From the NCBI RefSeq assembly GCF_037975245.1, contig NC_092579.1:23605166-23669165 (forward strand): a stretch of 64,000 nucleotides of DNA, given 5' to 3'. This DNA is from Apostichopus japonicus (lineage: Eukaryota > Echinodermata > Holothuroidea > Aspidochirotida > Stichopodidae). Positions 24,421 to 37,443 of this stretch are shown here, in pieces. Each line of letters opens with the position of its first letter. Positions within the stretch are counted from its first letter, which is position 1. The notes under the pieces are model-generated. The model ran no database searches. It had not been told where the DNA came from and was given only the letters and a program-made list of their open reading frames with translations. Both the position numbers and the translations under genes were made by a program.

Positions 24421-25325
24421 TGAACCAGTCTGAAAAAAAGTACGGTATGGATTTAAGTTTTCGAAACCAAGCTTTGTCAATACCATGCAGGAACTATACA
24501 ATTAACAAAATTAATACACATTAATTTGTATCTATATAGATGCACTCCACGTAAGTGCTAAATCTATCAGCCTAGAACATTTGTATGAGCAAAGAGAGTG
24601 CCAGACAATAAAATGATCATTTATCAAGTTATCGTTGTTTTACACTTCATAATCTATTTATTTTGAGGTGAAAGTGAAACTTTCGATGCAATAATGACAC
24701 AATTTTACGGATTTGTGGAAACTTTCTAAGAAATGCCAAGATATCATTTCAATTAAATTCAAAGCCAAAGTAAGAAATTAACATTTTAAGATTAAAAAAG
24801 ATCGAAATTTCGAGATTAAAACATCTTCAAATATCGATTACACTTCGACATGAACAATAAAATCCAGTAATTAGCAAAGGTGGATGTTTCGTAAACCAAA
24901 TTTGCATGATGATGTCAACTAGTTTAAAGGGAGTGAAGACTCGCGCACAAAGAAGCGTCTGATGCCGGTAATCTGACCTAGTTTCGGTGTAACAGAAGTG
25001 TTAGACACCACCATCGATCCCAGAAAATACACACACAGCTTGCTACCGTCGGTAATTAGACACTAGTGTACAGACAATACATGCAGCCACGGTCAATACC
25101 CACAACACAGTGTACATAACAGCGATGGACATCTCAGCAGGGAGTTGTTATGGAACTCCCTGATCTCAGGTCTAGATAAAAGACAACAAGGTATCACGTT
25201 TCATTACTGTCTGCATTTTGTAGCGACAGGAAGGAAACTTCACTTGCAAGCACAACGGAAAGTTAACTTTTTTCAGAGGGCGGCACGCGGTTTGGGGCGA
25301 GTCTTCAATGCCTTTAGGTTTCCTT

Positions 25326-26747
25326 TTATAGAAATGGTAAATATTCACGATCATAGAAGGATTTATCCCCCATTTGCTGAGCCTTTGCTTCCAGTTGACA
25401 TTCATGTTTTTTGTTATTGAGATACGTTTTAATAAATTCTTCTCCCAAAGCCTCACATATGACGTCATCCTCTTCTAAAGCTTTAATGGCATCCGATAAC
25501 TTCCCAGAGAACATTTGTAACCCGCCATCATCTTTGTGCAGGTGGTGTGCGCTCCAGTTAACCATTGGTGGGAGAGGGAGCTCGTTCAGAACTCCATCTA
25601 GACCAGCTGCAATATTAACGGCAAGAGTCAGGTACGGGTTACATGCAGCCGCAAATATTCTATTTTCTATGTAAGTTTGATTTGGGCCGTAGCTCTTCAC
25701 TCTGAACGAACACGTTCTATTATCAACTCCCCAGCTGGGATTACGCGGTGTCGCTCTGTCGAAATGAACGAACCGCCGTTGGCAACTAGCTGTAGGACAG
25801 CCAAAGATAACCATAGCCGGAGCGTGACGTAAAAGTCCAGCTAGCCAATGTTTCATAATCTTTGACATATTGTCAGAATCTTGACCGTCGAAAAATAAAG
25901 GTTTCCTAGTTTTTAGATCTAGAAGAGAGTGATTAAAATGACCACTCACACCACTCGATTGTACGAACGGTTTCGAACTAAATGAAGCCAAATAACCGTT
26001 ACGTTGTGATATTTCACGAACGGTTTTCTTGACCCAAAAACCGTCATCGGCGGACTGTAGTCCCATAGACGGTTTAATCGGATATTCGTAGACACCGTTC
26101 TCACCCTCGCTGTCGATTTGTTCTACCTTTAAATCTATATCGATAAGATTATCGTAAATTTCAGTCAAGAGTTCCCAGTCTTGAAAGAAACTCTTTACCC
26201 AGTGACCGGTTTTGTCGGTATGGATAGGAGCCATCGTCTTAGCATCGAGGGCCGAAAACTCGTACTCTAAAGCGGAGAGAATCTCGTATCCACACTCGTT
26301 GAGCCTCATCACCTGTTTGCGGGCGACATTCCTAGGAGAGAAACCAATCGCCCCTTGACCCATAACGTCGTAAGGATCGGCAATGACAGTCGCTACATCT
26401 TTCCTCCAAGGTATAACTTTAAAAGTTTTAAGATCAGGAAATAAACGTAGATCGTTAAATTCGATCGACAGTGGTAGCTCAGGCATTGCGGGGATATCCA
26501 TCTTTGGCAACCGAAGAAGCTGCATACCAGCCATCAAGATACCCTCCTCAAGCCTTGATAGGAATCGTTCCACGGGTAAAGCTTTTCCTCGTTCCATGGC
26601 ATGAAAATCAGAATACACCACAAAAATAAATCGAACCTTCTTTTCTTTGATTTGTTGCCGTAGAGTGTCCAGCTCTTCTTTGCTGTATTGACTTGCCTTT
26701 CTGTCAGAAGCAGCCTCCATGAGGATGGGTGGATTCATATTAGCCAT
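25326..26747 (-). CDS. LGSN-like: lengsin-like glutamine synthetase family protein
   Basis: A single uninterrupted frame encodes 473 residues from the ATG at 26747, which has G at -3 and +4. The frame stays open further upstream without an ATG. It belongs to the type I glutamine synthetase/lengsin family: E-Y-E-F (E161, E163) and the metal-site region E214...E221. It also has GHFNHS at 269-274, where the family's HxH has Asn in place of the second His. Further motifs are WGVDNRTCSFR (R344, R349), IENR (E361, R363) and CNPYLTLAVNIAAGLDG. If active it would ligate ammonia or an amine to glutamate. Vertebrate lengsin is a lens protein without detected synthetase activity. A pyrimidine-rich stretch ending AAAG just before the ATG could be a splice acceptor for a 5' UTR exon. 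The absence of introns across the whole domain suggests a retrocopy or an intronless paralogue. The neighbours are only repeats. Confidence 0.9.
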   Translation of the reverse strand: MANMNPPILMEAASDRKASQYSKEELDTLRQQIKEKKVRFIFVVYSDFHAMERGKALPVERFLSRLEEGILMAGMQLLRLPKMDIPAMPELPLSIEFNDLRLFPDLKTFKVIPWRKDVATVIADPYDVMGQGAIGFSPRNVARKQVMRLNECGYEILSALEYEFSALDAKTMAPIHTDKTGHWVKSFFQDWELLTEIYDNLIDIDLKVEQIDSEGENGVYEYPIKPSMGLQSADDGFWVKKTVREISQRNGYLASFSSKPFVQSSGVSGHFNHSLLDLKTRKPLFFDGQDSDNMSKIMKHWLAGLLRHAPAMVIFGCPTASCQRRFVHFDRATPRNPSWGVDNRTCSFRVKSYGPNQTYIENRIFAAACNPYLTLAVNIAAGLDGVLNELPLPPMVNWSAHHLHKDDGGLQMFSGKLSDAIKALEEDDVICEALGEEFIKTYLNNKKHECQLEAKAQQMGDKSFYDREYLPFL

Positions 26748-27019
26748 AGCTTTGAAGGAAAGAATGTAGGACGTCAAATCACAATATATACTACAAGTTC
26801 TTACTTATTATTGTTGATGTTTTTTTTTCTCTATTTGAAAGCAAGCTATTATTACACTTCACGCGAAAAAGCAATCATACTTTATTTTCCACTGTTGACC
26901 GGATTATCGTGCAATATGTTCCCGGTGTATTCGTTTTATGCAGCCTATTTATTCTCCGGGTGGATGCACCTGGTCAAAACCTTACCTTCGTGAGCTGGAA
27001 AGACTTGTGTCGATATGTG

Positions 27020-27380
27020 AAAGGTTTAAAGGTCTGCTGTATAGACCCCAACTATAGCACGCTACCATGGAAAAGTTTCTTGAGATTACGTAATCGACCT
27101 GCCTTGGTCGTAAAAAATTACTTCTTTTTACCAATTAGTCTGCAACGCCTGCCAAATAAATTTTCTTGTATGAGGGTCTTTGTGTGAACGCTGTATGATT
27201 AACTACTGTAGACATGAACATATTTCCACACTGTGTATACACAAAGAGCCTAATAAAGAGCCTAGCTATGCATGCTAATTGTAATACCTAAGGTTGTGGC
27301 AGGTCGATTACGTAATCACGACACTTTCTTAGATATAGCGTGCTACAATTGGAGCCAACAAAGCAGATCTCTAAACAGCT
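27020..27380. repeat. palindromic MITE-like repeat
   Basis: Arms at about 27030-27113 and 27290-27375 are imperfect reverse complements. The best part is ATTACGTAATCGACCTGCC against GGCAGGTCGATTACGTAAT. Outer shared words are TATAGCACGCTAC/GCGTGCTACAATT and GGTCTGCTGT/AAAGCAGATC. No coding content. Confidence 0.65.
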
Positions 27381-27679
27381 CTGGCACACTACGGTCTATG
27401 CAACTTTTGTCCAAACGTGTAACATATGTATACACTGGATGTATATATTTCATGTAAACCCTGATCTGGAGATATTCCAACGGATACCCTCACTGCATCC
27501 TGTAATTGTAACTGTAGAACTTCGTGGGTGTATATAACTAACTATTACTAATTCCCTTTGGCTCTTCCTCCACCCCCCCCCCCCACATCTCTGTGTTGGT
27601 AACTGTATATAATTTAGACACCTGCCGTATGTATGTTATTGTTAAGCATTAACCAGACACTCTGAATACAAAAGTCAAA

Positions 27680-27930
27680 GCTTAAAGGTATGCTGTATTG
27701 GCCCAAAATATGCTAGACATTCAAATATGGTCACCTTTGGTCAAAATTCTTGAACTGATTTTATTACAACCTTCGAGGAAATTGTCCTCACTATAGACAT
27801 TCAGTCATCTTGTGTGTTACTTAAAAATGTCTGAGAACAATTTGGAGAGTAAAGACCTCCAGGAAAATACTTTTGGAAAACTTCTAGCAATTATAGCGTA
27901 TACTATTATTTGGGGCATAAACTGACTACC
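27680..27930. repeat. dispersed repeat, copy 2
   Basis: Same repeat and orientation as 3955-4220, with the same key words. Confidence 0.7.
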
Positions 27931-28583
27931 TTTAGAGACAGAACGGGCCAACCGTTTGTCCTTTTCTAGGGGTTTCGTGTTTTGGATACCACTTGTCTAA
28001 AGTTCGTATATTCAACTGTGTGTTTCTTCCTCACTGCACTACACAGGCCTACTTTGCAGTAATTGTCGTTTACCACAACTCATTGACTTTTGAAGGTAGC
28101 TAGACTGATAGTGATATAGAGCAGAAATGTTTTAGCTGGTACCATGCATAAGTATCACCTGACAGGCAACAAACTTTTATTGTTCTTCCCACCATTCGAT
28201 ATAACGATAAGATAACATGATATAACCATATGATATAACGATTTAAACAATTGGAAGCTATATGTTCACTCTCATAATGATGTTGTACCACAATCAATTG
28301 CTCCATTGACTTACACAGTAAATTCGTCACTTTTCCAAGGTCGCTTGGAGTTTATATAGAAGTTTGTAACTGACATGTCCTACACATCACTTGATAGATG
28401 ATGGCTTTGGCTATAATAGGAAAATGTATTTTTGCCACCATGACCGTTATAGAGTTTAAATAAGGGGTTAATCAACGGTCTAGCGTACGTTACTCACAGG
28501 ATTAATGCACGATCGGGGGATAATGCAAGCGATGCACGAGGGCGGAGCCCGAGTGCATCCAGCGATAGCATTAACACCCGGAG
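27931..28583. other. non-coding stretch
   Basis: No gene is recognised. GATATAACGAT-type words repeat at 28195-28245. Confidence 0.45.
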
Positions 28584-29447
28584 CAGTGGCGTAGGTAGGA
28601 TTTTTTGAGTGGGGGGCCATGGGGGGGTTTTCTTTCTTGGGGGGGGCCGGAGGTTACTATCTGAGCGGAGCGCCACCTTGGTTGGCGCGGAGCGTACAGA
28701 GAAAATTTGAGATTTCAGCACCTCCCAGATCGCAGGAGATGGCACCTGTGAGGCAAAATAGCATCCAAAAAGATGTGCAACTTTGGTGACAGAAATGCAA
28801 AAAAAAAAAATTCTCTTTCATGCTGATTGGCCTTGCCAACTCAGCCAGACTTTTAACTTGAGTGAAGTTGACATCAAAGGCGTACGGGACCATTTCAGTT
28901 TGGGGGGGGGGGCAGAACTTTTTGTGCCCGAAAGTTCCCGTGACACTATCTAAGCGGAGCGCCACAATCGGTTGGCGCGTAGCGAACAAGAACATTTTTG
29001 GCACACAATGCCTCTCAGATTGCCGGAAACGGCACTTCTGAGGCCTTGCAAGTTGCATCTAAACATTCTTTATTTTATAATCTCACCTTTTAGAAATTTA
29101 CAGTTCCCCAAAAATTTGGTAAATTAGAAGAAGAAAAAATTGTAACATCACTTTGAAGGGGAAAAATGGGACAGTATATTTTTTAAGCTGCTATATTTAG
29201 TTACCTTATTTATTATTTTAACACAGTACTCAGCTACCTCCAGAAAAACATTGTTCAACGACACGTAGGCGGGATAATGTCGCTGTGTCGGGTGAGACTG
29301 CAATTTGTCTCACAAAAAAGTATCAAATATAACAAAGAATATGATAAACCTGTACTTCTAGGCTTGTAGACACTCCCCCCCCCCCCCTCCACCATCCATG
29401 AAAAAGAAAATGTTTCTTTTATACACTCATGTCGGGGATATCCAGGT

Positions 29448-30103
29448 CAAGGGCGGCGGGAGCACTTTTAATCTGGGGGGGGGGGGCACCGACATCGAAG
29501 GGCACTTTGCAGAAATTCGATTGGAATGATGCAGCGTTATATTCAGTACCCTTTATAACTCTTATTGTATTATCTTATTTGTGTATACACATCACTCCAT
29601 CAACGCCCCCTCCCCCCTCAAGCAAAATATGCATACTAGCACTGCAATATCCAATGCGCAAATTGGGAAACAAGGAACAAGTTTTCTTTTGAGACAAAAT
29701 GAGGTGAAATCATGCTAGTTGCTAATGTAGGAATCTTCCGAATTAGAGTTTTTTTCTTGTTAATATCTTAACAAATTTTTTCCATTCGAAAATGCTTTGA
29801 GTTTGACTCACAGAAATTCGTTAAAAGTCACGGGCTTAGCCAGGATTTGCAAAGTTGTATGCACGGCTATCTGAGCGGAGCGCCACCATCGGTTGGCTCG
29901 GAGCGTGCTTTTAGAAAATTTTTGGTTTTACAAACCCCTCAGATGGCCGGAAACGGCCCTTCCCGAGTGTTCATTCTGGTTCCCTGGCCTCTTGCTAACT
30001 TGAGGCACCTCAAGTTTTATGTAGAAAAAAGGCACATTTCTAACCTGAGGAAAAGTGGGGGAGGGGCACGTGCCCCCTGTGCCCCCCGGTTCCGCCGCCC
30101 TTG
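29448..30103. mobile_element. hAT MITE nested in family F copy 1
   Basis: The ends CAAGGGCGGCGGGAGC and GGTTCCGCCGCCCTTG are flanked by ATCCAGGT and GTCCAGGT (7 of 8 identical). The hairpin module core is at 29880-29899. In family F copy 2 only the left part of this nested element remains. Confidence 0.75.
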
Positions 30104-30284
30104 GTCCAGGTATACAATTGACTAGTAAGAAGAAAAAAATTGATCGTGCAAAAAGCGTGGTAGCCCAGATGAACTGCGCTTACGGTGGTGTTACACTGAA
30201 ATATTCGGGGATCATGATGCTAAATAAAGAAAATCATGGAATTGTCGGGCAAAAATTTGAAAAAGATTCGGGCAAGCTACTGCA

Positions 30285-30403
<119 letters not shown>

Positions 30404-31296
30404 TTCTCCTCTTAGGCTGCCCGAATTTTTCAGGACTTTTGCCCGAATTTCTTGTCCTCTGGAAATTTAGGGGGCAGTCTGACCCCCTGCACCCCCGCCT
30501 CGTACGCCTATGGTTGGCATCATTTGTTGTTTCAAGGTGTCAAGGCCTTTCTCCCAACTCAAACCCCTGTGGGCTACCGGTAGGTTTGCAGGAAATGCCC
30601 ACATGTGGACTTAAATAGCATTAGAGGAAGGGGATGGAAGACTAACACGCATCGATGTTTCGGTAATGGTCCACATTGGTGGCTCGGTGCTAATTAGGCC
30701 ATTTATTGGGTTTCTTGAGGCAGCTGTCATCAGAATCTGGGTTTTTGTGCCAATCGATGACCGATAACATGTATTGGTAGATATCGATATCGCGCAGCAC
30801 ATGCACAAGGTTCGTGGTGTATGGTCGCAACCGTCGCATCGACCATTGCCATGCCATGCTGTATGACCATTCTCATGATTACTACAGATATTGTATTATT
30901 CTTATTCTGCCAGATGCAGACGAGAAAATTGTGTAACTCTATTTCCCAAATTATTGAACAAAAAATATTAGTGAATCCCACTGATGAGTTTTTTTTTTTT
31001 TTCTTTTACAATTTTTTTTTTTACAATTTTTTTTACCCCATTCCCAGTGGGGGGCCAGTGGGGGGCAGCCGATTTCATGGGGGCCCCGGCCCCCAGCCCC
31101 CCCCCCCCGTAGCTACGCCACTGAACTCATGAACATAACACGTTTCGTCCTTTGCAAAAAAAGTTTTTGTTTGAGTATTTGTTTTTAACACTACAAATCG
31201 CATCTGCATGGGGAGGGAATGGCGTGAGGGCACGTGCCCCCCCCCCTTCCCTCTGGCCACCCTTGCCGTCGTCACTGGTTTTTAGTCTTAATGGTA

Positions 31297-31547
31297 TGTA
31301 TGTACATATGTATATTAGATCCTCCTGCAAGCAGGAACTCGCGAAGACGCCTCATTGGCTTATCAAAGCCGCAAGCTGACCGAAGTCAGTCTGTAACATT
31401 CATATTTAACGTCCATGATTATGAATTGTTAATTGTCAACAACCCTGTAACTGGATGGACGACATACATTAGTCTTGTAGTGACTCGAACCGGGGACCTT
31501 ATGATTGGAAGGCACCGGCGTTAACCACTGAGCTAACACTCCAGGTG
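31297..31547 (-). mobile_element. tRNA-derived SINE, full length
   Basis: The minus-strand head has the A box TAGCTCAGTGG (31535-31525) and B box GGTTCGAGTC (31491-31482), the internal RNA polymerase III promoter of tRNA-type SINEs. A 180-bp body follows, shared with 54472-54655 (words CATAATCATGGACGTTAAAT, GATAAGCCAATGAGGC, CTGCTTGCAGGAGGATC). It ends in a TACATAC-type tail. It is not a tRNA gene: the anticodon loop is irregular and the body continues. Confidence 0.8.
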
Positions 31548-32110
31548 ACCCGAGCTGACTCGGGTATGCGAAAAGATCATCCTTTTCCTGCTTGGCAAAA
31601 CGTAAGCCTATAAATTGTACAATTTATAATTTATCAAATTTAAAAAAGTGAATGTTCACCTTCCTTCCAAGGGGAGGGAATTATTTCTCATATGAAGGCC
31701 CAGTTGAATGTTTATACCGACGTCGCTCTGCAAAGGGGGCGCAATCATCTTATTTGTATTGGAGGTGGGAGACAAGATGTTATGCTATCCAGGCCGGGAG
31801 ATTGTCTACTGGGAGTGGTGGCCCATTCCCCTTTTTGAGAAATTTTAGTACTGGAGTGATGCTATAGTTCTATGATTTTTTTAAAAATAGTTTTGAAGAA
31901 TGTTCGAGCTCCTTAGGTGGTATCGCACATACATGTTTAAGTATTTAATGTACATTTCACTACGATCTTTGTAATATTCATCTCCGAGTCTTTAATTTAA
32001 GATGTTTTTTATTTTTATGCAAATTAATCTATTTAATGATTAGAAACTTGTTGATTTAATTGAATAACCTTATGTTATACATCCAACAAAGTGCGATACT
32101 GTGGGTTTCA
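31548..32110. other. non-coding stretch
   Basis: No gene or repeat is recognised. Confidence 0.45.
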
Positions 32111-32403
32111 CAGGCGCGTAGCCAAGGGGGGGGGGGCGAAGGGGGCAGCCGCCCCCCCCCTTGAGCATATTTAAAAAAAAATAATGTTTTTATGATATCG
32201 CTAGTATTTTCAAAAGAGAAAATGCTAAGATGCAACTTACAAGGCCTGGGAAGTGCCATTTCCAGCGATCTGGGAAGCATTTTCAGCCAAAATTTTCTTG
32301 TACGCTTCGCGCCAACTCATGGTGGCGCTACGCTTAGATAGTTTGCAATGCAGAATCTACAGTGCCGCCCCTCCCTTGGCAAATTCCCGGCTAAACGCGC
32401 CTG
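32111..32403. mobile_element. MITE family G, copy 1
   Basis: The ends CAGGCGCGTAGCCAAGGGG and CCGGCTAAACGCGCCTG form TIRs. The flanks GGGTTTCA and GGTTATCA agree at 6 of 8 positions, possibly an eroded duplication. The hairpin module core is at 32309-32328, with TTC/TAC in place of the usual TCC/TCC internal loop. The same change is seen in the relative at 37987-38211. Confidence 0.7.
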
Positions 32404-32692
32404 GGTTATCAAATCCTTTTCCGCTCTCTTTCTCTCTCTCTTTCCGTTTCCTTCAACAACAACAAAAATGCTATGAAAGCTACATATTGTGTTTGGCCCT
32501 TGTATACCTATTTATGTGAAAAGATAAAAGTAATTGAATAGTTCTTACTAGTGCTCCTTTAAGCCTCCTTAATATATGCGAGCTAGATAAAAAAAAAAAC
32601 AATTGAATAATCCTAAAAGATCCTAAATTTAATGTAATGTTGTGTTGCTTCCTTTGCACACCCTGAAGTTTTCGCTTAGGCTCAGTGGCGTA

Positions 32693-34361
32693 GCTAGGAT
32701 TTTTTGAGTGGGGGCCATGGGGGGCTGTTCTTTCTTGTGGGGGGGGGGGCCGGAGGTTACTATCTGAGCGGAGCGCCACCTCGGTTGGCGCGGAGCGTAC
32801 AGAGAAAATTTGAGATTTCAGCACCCCCCAGATCGCAGGAGATGGCACCTGTGAGGCAAAATAGCATCCAAAAAGATGTGCAACTTTGGTGACAGAAATG
32901 CAAAAAAAAAAATTCTCTTTCATGCTGACTGGCCTTGCCAACTCAGCCAGACTTTTGAGTGAAGTTGACATCAAAGGCGTACGGGACCATTTCAGTTTTG
33001 GGGGGGGGGCAGAACTTTTTGTGCCCGAAAGTTCCCGTGACACTATCTAAGCGGAGCGCCACCATCGGTTGGCGCGTAGCGAACAAGAACATTTTTGGCA
33101 CACAATGCCTCTCAGATTGCCGGAAACGGCACTTCTGAGGCCTTGCAAGTTGCATCTAAACATTCTTTATTTTATAATCTCACGTTTTAGAAATTTACAG
33201 TTCCCCAAAAATTTGGTAAATTAGAAGAAGAAAAAATTGTAACATCACTTTGAAGGGGAAAAATGGGACAGTATATTTTATAAGCTGCTATATTTAGTTA
33301 CCTTATTTATTATTTTAACACAGTACTCAGCTACCTCCAGAAAAACATTGTTCAACGACACGTAGGCGGGATAATGTCGCTGTGTCGGGTGAGACTGCAA
33401 TTTGTCTCACAAAAAAGTATCAAATATAACAAAGAATACGATAAACCTGTACTTCTAGGCTTGTAGACACTCCCCCACCCCCCTCCACCATCCATGAAAA
33501 AGAAAATGTTTCTTTTATACACTCATGTCGGGGATATCCAGGTCAAGGGCAGCGGGAGCACTTTTAATCTGGGGGGGGGGGGGCACCGACATCGAAGGGC
33601 ACTTTGCAGAAATTCGATTGGAATGATGCAGCGTTATATTCAGTACCCTTTATAACTCTTATTGTATTATCTTATTTGTGTATACACATCACTCCATCAA
33701 CGCCCCCCCCCCCCCCCTCAAGCAAAATATGCATACTAGCACTGCAATATCCAATGCACAAATTGGGAAACAAGGAACAAGTTTTCTTTTGAGACAAAAT
33801 GAGGTGAAATCATGCTAGTTGCTAATGTAGGAATCTTCCGAATTAGAGTTTTTTTCTTGTTAATATCTTAACAAATTTTTTCCATTCGAAAATGCTTTGA
33901 GTTTGACTCACAGAAATTCGTTAAAAGTCACGGGCTTAGCCAGGATTTGCAAAGTTGTATGCACGGCTATCTGAGCGGAGCGCCACCATAGGTTGGCGGG
34001 GAGCGTGCTTTTAGAAAATTTTTGGTTTTACAAACCCCTCAGATGGCCGGAAAACGGCCCTTCCCGAGTGTTCATTCTGGTTCCCTGGCCTCTTGCTAAC
34101 TTGAGGCACCTCAATTTTTATGTAGAAAAAAGGCACATTTCTAACCTGAGGAAAAGTGGGGGAGGGGCACGTATTCTTATTCTGCCAGATGCAGACGAGA
34201 AAATTGTGTAACTCTATTTCCCAAATTATTGAAAAAATATTAGTGAATCCCACTGATGAGTTTTTTTTTTTTTTTTTTTTACAATTTTTTTTACCCCATT
34301 CCCAGTGGGGGGGCCAGCCAATTTCATGGGGGGCCCCGGCCCCCCCGTAGCTACGCCACTG
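32693..34361. mobile_element. TIR element family F, copy 2 (internally deleted)
   Basis: Nearly identical to 28584-30071, then joined at 34171/34172 to sequence matching 30898-31123. The (TA)n tract and the right end of the nested hAT MITE are lost. The ends are CAGTGGCGTAGCTAGGATT and CCGTAGCTACGCCACTG. The hairpin module cores are at 32773-32791, 33056-33075 and 33980-33999. Confidence 0.85.
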
Positions 34362-34412
34362 GGAACCACAAACAATTGGGCACATCTACACATCATGGGG
34401 CATCTACCTACC

Positions 34413-34757
34413 CAAGGGCATAGGAACCGGGGGAGGCTGGGGGCACCAGCCCCCCAGTGAAAAATGTGGAGGGGCGGAAGTATCATTCCGTCCCCCACTT
34501 GGCAAGTCAGAAAACACCTTTTTCATTTCCAAATGAGAAACAAAAATCTCATTTGGAGCACCAAATTGCATCTAAGGCCAGGTGAAAATACAAAATTAAG
34601 TTTACAAAATGGAGTGGTTGTTGAAGTGTGCTATATTGCACAAAATTGCATCTGAGGCCTCCTGGAAATGCAAAAAATTCCTCCCCTTAGACCCCTCCCC
34701 CAGGCCGGCCATCAGTCTTCAGTCCCCCCCCACTCAAAAGTACCTTCTACGCCACTG
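34413..34757. mobile_element. hAT MITE family D, copy 2
   Basis: The ends CAAGGGCATAGGAACC and CCTTCTACGCCACTG are flanked by a perfect 8-bp duplication TACCTACC (34405-34412 and 34758-34765). It is related to 20606-20981. Confidence 0.9.
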
Positions 34758-34765
34758 TACCTACC

Positions 34766-37348
34766 AAACATGACGTTGATCAACTTGTGCTTGTTGAGAT
34801 ATCATGGTTACAAGCTGACCGTCACAAACACACACCCATACACACGTCAGCACACTTGGTTACTGAGCCCCTTCTACTGTTAATAAAATGTCGCCATGGT
34901 TACTAAACTTGGTTACATATATGATTGATATATAATTCGAATAAAGAGACAGAGTAGACAGGTAAGTCATCCTTATTCATTTATTCATTCATCCATTCTC
35001 AAGGTGGAATGATTGGGACCTTGATTACACTTGGAATACACAACCTTCATTAACTTAACAATTACTTGGTGATGATATGCGTTGTCTTCCTTCCATGCTA
35101 ACGGCTTTCCTAATCATTCTGCTGTTACATAAGTTACTTTTCCAAGAATACAGATGTTAATGGCAGTAACACATACATAATACTCTAACCTGGTGTGGTC
35201 TTTTCTCTATCTGACAGTTTTCGGTTTGAAGAAGAAGTAGAAGAAGAAGAAGTAGAAGAAGTAGAAGAAAGAGAAAATTCTATACTTGCAAAGACCTTGC
35301 ATCACTATTGGTATTAAGTTTAAAATAATTTGTGTCACACACAGCTAAAAAGAGATGCAAAAATATCTCACAAGAATCGATTATTATCTATATACTTGTG
35401 ATCCTTTTTCACTAAATCAACATTTTGTTACATTTTCATTTAAAATTGTTATACCATTACAGGCATGTCCAATTCTTGACATTTACATTCTTTGTCCAAA
35501 ATATAAATAACTAAGATATAAATGCATAATTCAAAAAAAAGCTAAAAGAATGTTGCTAAATGAAAACAAAATAATACAGACATCTACAGAAAGAATGTAC
35601 TTTTAACCTTGTAAAACTCAAGTACTGCAGCCTCTTAGTGGACAGATTTGCTCAAGTACAAAAAATAAAGAAAATATTGCATTAGATGGGAACATTTCTT
35701 AAAGGTCTATGGACACCTATATAGGAACAACATTGTCCTAATCACTCTAATAGGCATTAGAAATCATGAAAATAGCTGCTATTTCTCACCACAATCCATC
35801 AAAGATTGAACATTTTAAGTCTCAAGTCTTTTTCTTAATTCTAATTTCATTTATGAATAAACATTAAGCTAATTATGCACATTGATGATGTAACGGGAGT
35901 GACTGTCTAAGTTTCTGTTATGTTATTCCTTTGTTTTTACAACCTTTGTTGCAAAGACACTGAACATAGGGTTGTGGCCTAGAGCGAATTTTTTGGACAT
36001 ATTTTATTGTCTTCTTTGAAAAGAGAAAATTCACATATATTCAAATCATATATGGGGGCTTGTAATTAGGGGTTAACTTATTAAGGGCTACAATAAGAAA
36101 TTTCGATTGATTAGTGAAACACTTTACGTCATATGTACTGAACAACGAATGTACTGAATATGGGGCAAATAAGCTAGGTGTCCTCAGACCTTTAATACAT
36201 CATGAAACCCTGTAACACGTTAAAAAGGGATATTTCAGAATGTTGCACAGATGCATTTTAGAGTTACACATACTTTGAGACATAGTGTAACCAACTGGAA
36301 TACAAAATGAAAATGTTGACTTACAAACAAAAAAAAAGAAGAGAATATTAAACAAGGTATCAGTCAACCTCTATTGTAGCCTGTCAGGATGGAAAAGAGC
36401 AAAGCATTTGATGACTGGAATGGGTTTCCAACTAGTGAACTCTGGGTATACAATTGCATTGTAACCCAGAATTCGCTGGTTGGAATCCTGTTCTAGCCAT
36501 TTATTTCTTGCTCTCTTCCAGAATCTAAACATTTCCCAGTCAACTTTCGAATGATTAATTCACTTAAAAGAATATAACTCAAGATGAAACTGCAGAAGAA
36601 GACATGATTAAATTCAGGGAAAACAAACTAGTATAAAACCAATGTTGTCAGTTATATTAATAACATTGATATCATTAAAAAGTCTTTAAAAGGTTTCGTT
36701 AAAATACATTGTGCTCTACTGTCAAAATATGGACCGTTGAAAAAGGAATATCATTCATTATAGATTCATAATTTAATAAATATATTTTGTTAACTCATTC
36801 CTATCCTCCCTATATTTCCTTATAAATTATCTGTCTCTTTGCGATATATATTACTGCTACCTCGTTTGTCCTTGATGCCCAGAAATCCAGAAGAAGGCTT
36901 TGCGATGGCTTGCCTTATAAGTTTATATTTGGAATCACCTGATTGATATATGAAAGTGTGTCTTAATGCCAAGTATCAGAATATAAGAAAAAAGAGTTCA
37001 AGAACAAATATTGAAGAATTTGATTGTGAAACCTCTTTGGCAAACAGGCAAGAAAACATGAACCTGAACTGGAGGAATCACAAATACTTGATCACACACG
37101 ACTCTTGTCAATTGAAATGGAACATAGCACCCAACGACAACATTAGTCAAAACAGCACAAACAATAGTAAGAGCACATTGAGGTTATTTGTAGGCTCACT
37201 CAGATGAGTTGATCGTCAAAATGCACCATATTAAAAAGGAAAAAAAGAACAAAGAATTTTGGTAGTAAATGAAAGTGGAATTTTGAAATTAAAGGAATTC
37301 CTACAATCTGAAGACCAAAAAGACAAAACAAATAACATTTTTGAAATC
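34766..37348 (-). other. 3' flank, probably including 3' UTR of the receptor-like gene
   Basis: This 2.6-kb stretch follows the stop codon at 37349 on the minus strand. It is AT-rich and nearly free of the MITEs that crowd the neighbourhood. TTTATT words (AATAAA on the minus strand) occur at about 36500 and 34980, among other places, so the polyadenylation site cannot be fixed. A GAA/GTA-rich simple repeat is at 35227-35275. A palindromic repeat is listed separately. Confidence 0.4.
36391..36522. repeat. imperfect palindrome, about 130 bp
   Basis: The arms GGAAAAGAGCAA...CCAACTAGTGAACTCTGGGT and ACCCAGAATTCGCTGGTTGG...TTGCTCTCTTCC pair along most of their length (17 of 20 in the inner part). 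Probably a small palindromic MITE in the 3' flank. Confidence 0.7.
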
Positions 37349-37443
37349 TCACTCTCCAGACCTATCTGGGTCGACAATATGCATTTCGGTCTTCATAGGG
37401 TCGGGAGGTAAGACCATATATGTCGTTGTCTCAGAGTCAGCAG
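37349..37443 (-). CDS. receptor-like gene, last coding exon
   Basis: Acceptor CCTCTTTGACAG, phase 1. It encodes 30 further residues ending MHIVDPDRSGE and a TGA. TTTYMVLPP contains a tyrosine that could be phosphorylated; this is only a suggestion. Confidence 0.7.

Noticed and set aside
26748-26777. N-terminal extension of the glutamine-synthetase-like protein by ten codons
   Set aside because: The extension would begin at TTG. The first ATG is at 26747, in good context, and a possible splice acceptor lies between.
32480-33043. 187-codon minus-strand open frame, and a similar one at 28657-29058
   Set aside because: Both lie in the two copies of the family F element and translate the hairpin modules and G/C runs. 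The frames are not kept between copies.
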